From Paenibacillus pabuli NBRC 13638 (GTDB lineage: Bacteria > Bacillota > Bacilli > Paenibacillales > Paenibacillaceae), in NCBI RefSeq assembly GCF_001514495.1, contig NZ_BCNM01000008.1:186001-250000 (forward strand): a stretch of DNA of 64,000 bases, in the 5' to 3' direction. Positions 60,244 to 64,000 of this stretch are shown one piece after another. The first letter of the stretch is position 1; each line of letters starts with the position of its first letter. The notes beneath the pieces are model-generated. The model saw nothing but the letters and a program-made list of their open reading frames with translations, did no database searches and had not been told where the DNA came from. Made by a program: the position numbers and the translations under genes.

Positions 60244-63200
60244 TTATTCGGAAAGTGTCGGTTGATCGGGCACCTCATTTGCAGACAACTCCGGACTAGC
60301 GGAATGCCGTTCGAACTTCACTGCATCAGCCCTCGTATAGATCATATCGGCAGGAAGTGTTGGCGGGTCCACCGTTGTAGGAGTAACTCTGGTTAACCGA
60401 ACATACTCACTGCCGTCCCCCGTAAAGTCGAACGTCCCTAGATCAACCCAACCCGATGGGCCGACTGTTGCATCGATATAGGTGACCTCGGTACCTGTCT
60501 TATGCTTCACTTCCACTTTGACATGATTATCGTTTGCCGTCGTATGGACGAGCTTGTAGATCGAGACTGTATATTTCCCCTCTGGAAACTGCCCTTTCCA
60601 CGTTGCTGATGACCCTTCAACTGTAGAGTAACGAGACTTAACCCCAATTTTGTATCCGGCTAAATTGCTTTGGCTCCAAGACCCTTCTGTCGTGTATAAC
60701 CCGGTTGTATTTGTACTATCGACGATAACCGTTAGGTCCTTGATCGCGATGTTCAAAGGCGGCGTTGTTAAGGTCACTCCGTCCATCGTTACCGTAGCCC
60801 ACACCTCAATGTGGTCCGTTGCCCCATCGAGATGCAGAAGGGTCAACTTACCGGTACTATCCACTTCAGCCAGATCCGTACGATCTACAAAATACTGCAC
60901 ATTGGCCTGGGTTAGATCACCGATCAAACCGTTATCCAAATAGCCGGTTACACTCAGTTGTGCGGTTTGAGTCATCTGAAGCTCGTTTCGATCGGACAGG
61001 ATCACGGCAGACTCCAATTGCGGTATCCGGTTCGGGTCCACCCACATGATTGCATCGGCAACCACCCTGGACTTGTTGGCCTTATTGGTTAGTTCCACGT
61101 ACCCGCTATCACCTGCAGCAAAAGGATAATCCCCCAAGTGCACCCAAGTTCCATTCGCCGTTGTCTCATCAACGGTAACCGTCTCGGAGCCTCCGCTATA
61201 ATAAACGGTAAATGAGGCATTCGTTGCCCAATTTTCACTCGCAGCGGTGATTTGCGGAAGCTTGTAATACACACTATAAGTTACGCTTTCTGGCAGATCA
61301 GGCCGCCATCTCATTTTGCTTGTCGCTGTGCCAGTCGTAGATTTGGCATACACATAGTTATCGTAGTAATAGTCGTTCGCCGTTGTATCCCTTATCCAGA
61401 CGCCATCTGTATCCGCCTCCGTATTATCCACAATGATAGATGAACTCTCCTGCCAGTCGGGTTGGACTGGAGCTTCCGTTACCTGATCAGGCAGATAAAG
61501 TGTCCGCTTGCGGGTCTGTTTCCCCTCCGATTCCACGTAATACGTGAAAGTTTGGGATAAATCATCCACTCGTATCGACCATTCCATCGGGTATATCGTA
61601 TCTGGGATGGTTGTATACGTAGCCCCACCATCCAATGAATAGTGGATTGTCGCTGGTTTTGTCGTTTTGGCCTGCACATAAGCATCGTAGACCGTTTCGT
61701 CGGGCTTAACGATCAGCATGCCTTTAACCGCATCAATTGGACTGTGGGTATCAAAGAAATAGCTTGCATCCGATGGTTCAGCCGTTCTAACCTGATGCAG
61801 CGGCACATCAATGTTAAGTCCTTCTACAATGATAGCGGTGATGCCCTTGCCTGAAACCGTGGCTTGAATGATTCCGCCACTCATAACCGTTTGCTCTGGT
61901 GTACCATTGTCGCGGATGATCGTTACGGTATAATCCTGTGCCGGGTTGAATCCAATGATTTGTTCATTCAATTCGATTGGAGTCTGTACTTCATCTGACG
62001 ATGCGTTGCTCAGACCAATGTAGAATTTATCCCCGCTCTCACCCGTTATCCAGTTCAATTGAGGATGATTGGTCCTAATAATCCCCTTGGGCATCCACAG
62101 CCAAACGTCGGAATTACCATAAAATTGACCTGGTTTATTCCCATAAAGATGATATTTGAACCATAAAAAATTCGTTTCAAATACGGAAGGAAACGTAATA
62201 CTGCCGTTCGATTTCAATGATTGTTCGCTGATCAAATAATCCATCGTTTGCCCGAGCTGCCCCGGAATATGGTGATAATAAATGGATGTAGCCCCGCTTG
62301 GGCCTTCCAGAGGAAAGTCCGGTTCAAGTTGGCTAACGGCGAAGCCTTTATAGTAATAACCTGGATAACTGGAATATCGACCAATAACCGCATTATGAGC
62401 AATATCCTGCAGCAGTTTATCCCCTGTATAGAGCGACAACCTCAGCATGAATGGAGCTTCCTGCGCATTCATCCGATAATAGCCGGTTGTACTTCCCGCT
62501 TCAAACGTCAATCCGCTCGGTGAAACAAGCCAACGATCCGCTGGTACGCCTCCGGCTACATCTTCCGGGAGCTTGAGTCTAGGATATTGAAATTTACCAC
62601 TTTCCGGCCAATGGAACGACTCCGCGTAATTATACGTCTCAGGCTGCGGAATCGTAACGTTTCCTTCAGGAACCGGACGAGCAACGAACATCGTTGCATA
62701 CCGTTTGGCTTCCTTATAAGCAGCATTCAAGTATTTGGGGTCCTGGGTTTCTTCGTAAAGCTCCAAGATTTCCATCCACAGCTTGCTATAATAATAAATG
62801 AACTCATTTTTACTCACATCGACGGATGCAGGCGTATCGATATGCTGCGTGATATAGCTGTCGGCTGCATCCTTCGCAGCTTGTAAATACTGAGCATCTC
62901 CCGTCATCCGATACATCATCAGGGGCTGAATGACAGGGCCCCGATCTTTCTGGTCAGGATCACGTACGAGGTACTCCTCCTGTGCCAGCGCCCCGATTCC
63001 TGCCGAAGTGCCCATCATCTGATTGACCGCGGCGACGCTTGAAACATCGAACGGCAGAGTAGCCATTTTCCACAACGAAGGTACGCCGTATACTTTCTTC
63101 TGCGTCGGCGACCAACCGATACCATTTCGCGATACGCCATACTGGACGGACGGCAGTGCTCTCGTATCGTATAGCTGGTCATCCCCAGTCAAATAGTAAG

Positions 63201-64000
63201 CTCCCAAAAGAACCGCATTCGAGCTTGTTCGGACGCTATCCTCGTTTTCGATATCGATAAAGCCCTTGGCACGGCTCCACCACCCGCTGGGTGATGGGAC
63301 ATAATTAACAGAGTCGTCCCCTTGCGGCTCAATCTTAAGCAAATCGATCATATTGAACATCGCGTCAGTAAGCGACTGATCGGAAACATTTTCCCGGTAC
63401 GCCGAATAATCATACTCATTGCGGAGAATATCCGCGTAGGACTCATACAGATTGCTTTTTTGAGCGATTAGCCCCATATGAAACTGATAGGTGCTTTCTG
63501 CGGACATTTGCGAATAAGTCCCTAATTGTGGCGCATACAGGATGGGCTGCACGCTGCCTTCGTTGTTGACCAGGCTCATGCCGAGCCGTTGTTTCGTAAC
63601 GCCTCCCGTCGGTTCAAATTCAACCGGGAGCTCTTGCGAAGGCACAAATACCCCATACGTCAACGGATTCCCCGAACCGTCATTCTTCTCAACCAGACTC
63701 ATCGGAGCGCTCAGCTCCCTCAAGCTTGTTGATTCTACGGTACCTACCATTTTGGCATGGGACCTGAATCCATTCAACACTTCATTGATGCCAGAGACTA
63801 CCTCTGTGGTGAAGGACTGATATCCAATCACATAATTGCCGTCGCGGCGAGGTGTAAAAGCAAAGGAAACATCGGGTTTATCCCCCGCCATGGACCAGTT
63901 CACTTCAAAATCGTAATCACTGCCATGCGTAGAATCGGTTAAGACCGCCGTGTGGCTGTCGGGAAAATGGATCCCGTCGAATGTAATCCATCGTTTATTC
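60244..64000 (-). CDS. Very large exoprotein with helical-barrel region and golvesin-like domains, 5' end outside window
   Basis: 1251 visible residues, open to the window edge without a start (a GTG at 63903 is only internal). A first part with beta-rich segments is followed by a long helical region typical of an (alpha/alpha) barrel, with SYADILRNEYDYSAYRENVS, GYYRMNAQEAPFMLRLSLYT and similar repeats at about 62100-63450. At about 60980-61370 lies a golvesin-like domain (TVYYSGGSETVTVDETTANG, then WVHLGDYPFAAGDSGYVEL). A bacterial Ig-like domain follows, then a second golvesin-like module with PSGWVDLGTFDFTGDGSEYV. These modules are known from xanthan-lyase-type exoproteins. Probably a secreted polysaccharide-degrading or binding protein; catalysis is not proven. 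Confidence 0.7.
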   Translation of the reverse strand, partial: NKRWITFDGIHFPDSHTAVLTDSTHGSDYDFEVNWSMAGDKPDVSFAFTPRRDGNYVIGYQSFTTEVVSGINEVLNGFRSHAKMVGTVESTSLRELSAPMSLVEKNDGSGNPLTYGVFVPSQELPVEFEPTGGVTKQRLGMSLVNNEGSVQPILYAPQLGTYSQMSAESTYQFHMGLIAQKSNLYESYADILRNEYDYSAYRENVSDQSLTDAMFNMIDLLKIEPQGDDSVNYVPSPSGWWSRAKGFIDIENEDSVRTSSNAVLLGAYYLTGDDQLYDTRALPSVQYGVSRNGIGWSPTQKKVYGVPSLWKMATLPFDVSSVAAVNQMMGTSAGIGALAQEEYLVRDPDQKDRGPVIQPLMMYRMTGDAQYLQAAKDAADSYITQHIDTPASVDVSKNEFIYYYSKLWMEILELYEETQDPKYLNAAYKEAKRYATMFVARPVPEGNVTIPQPETYNYAESFHWPESGKFQYPRLKLPEDVAGGVPADRWLVSPSGLTFEAGSTTGYYRMNAQEAPFMLRLSLYTGDKLLQDIAHNAVIGRYSSYPGYYYKGFAVSQLEPDFPLEGPSGATSIYYHHIPGQLGQTMDYLISEQSLKSNGSITFPSVFETNFLWFKYHLYGNKPGQFYGNSDVWLWMPKGIIRTNHPQLNWITGESGDKFYIGLSNASSDEVQTPIELNEQIIGFNPAQDYTVTIIRDNGTPEQTVMSGGIIQATVSGKGITAIIVEGLNIDVPLHQVRTAEPSDASYFFDTHSPIDAVKGMLIVKPDETVYDAYVQAKTTKPATIHYSLDGGATYTTIPDTIYPMEWSIRVDDLSQTFTYYVESEGKQTRKRTLYLPDQVTEAPVQPDWQESSSIIVDNTEADTDGVWIRDTTANDYYYDNYVYAKSTTGTATSKMRWRPDLPESVTYSVYYKLPQITAASENWATNASFTVYYSGGSETVTVDETTANGTWVHLGDYPFAAGDSGYVELTNKANKSRVVADAIMWVDPNRIPQLESAVILSDRNELQMTQTAQLSVTGYLDNGLIGDLTQANVQYFVDRTDLAEVDSTGKLTLLHLDGATDHIEVWATVTMDGVTLTTPPLNIAIKDLTVIVDSTNTTGLYTTEGSWSQSNLAGYKIGVKSRYSTVEGSSATWKGQFPEGKYTVSIYKLVHTTANDNHVKVEVKHKTGTEVTYIDATVGPSGWVDLGTFDFTGDGSEYVRLTRVTPTTVDPPTLPADMIYTRADAVKFERHSASPELSANEVPDQPTLSE

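Noticed and set aside
60084..60278. 64-codon minus-strand frame after the large exoprotein
   Set aside because: Overlaps the exoprotein end in another frame and has no domain or ribosome-binding site.

Overview
The window looks like the chromosome of a spore-forming, Paenibacillus-like member of the Bacillales. The evidence is a GerA/GerC/GerB spore-germination operon, Gram-positive lipoprotein binding proteins, LplB/LplC-type sugar permeases without their own ATPase, YesM/YesN-type two-component regulation, catabolite (cre) sites and a Bacillus-type LexA box. No rRNA, tRNA, CRISPR array, prophage or complete insertion sequence was seen.

Layout. 1-13.6 kb is a mosaic of housekeeping and resistance-type genes: a truncated beta-lactamase-like hydrolase, a membrane protein, a P-loop kinase-like protein, a CynX-type MFS exporter, an Arr rifampin ADP-ribosyltransferase, a beta-propeller exoprotein, HIT and Nudix hydrolases, an esterase, a RibD-like reductase and an ECF sigma/anti-sigma pair. 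Gene remnants and a dispersed repeat with a built-in terminator hairpin lie between them. 14.1-26.2 kb is a GC-richer polysaccharide-utilisation cluster on the minus strand: a cytoplasmic PL6 lyase, a membrane-anchored AraC regulator, a binding protein, two permeases, a GH88 unsaturated-uronyl hydrolase, a secreted PL6 lyase with two CBM32 domains, and a five-bladed-propeller glycosidase. It appears built to cleave a uronic-acid polymer outside the cell, import the oligosaccharides and finish them inside. The substrate (glycosaminoglycan-like, alginate-like or other) is not fixed by the sequence.

26.5-39.4 kb holds a metallophosphoesterase, an S-layer-domain remnant, a PAF-AH-like hydrolase, a medium-chain dehydrogenase, a small gene under a LexA-box promoter, a glucoamylase-like ORF with a missing front, a GH2 beta-galactosidase with a divergent AraC regulator, and flavohaemoglobin. 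39.6-45.4 kb carries the germination operon behind a sigma-G-like promoter and a chemoreceptor.

45.5-57.8 kb is a galactomannan cluster on the minus strand: YesM-like kinase, YesN-like regulator, secreted GH26 mannanase, GH36 alpha-galactosidase, two permeases, a binding lipoprotein and a cytoplasmic GH26. Two identical cre sites each overlap an ATG start, one of them in a 16-codon leader ORF that stops inside the mannanase start codon. The window ends with a HypR/HypO-like redox pair around a palindromic operator, a VOC-fold protein and the 3' part of a very large exoprotein with golvesin-like domains.
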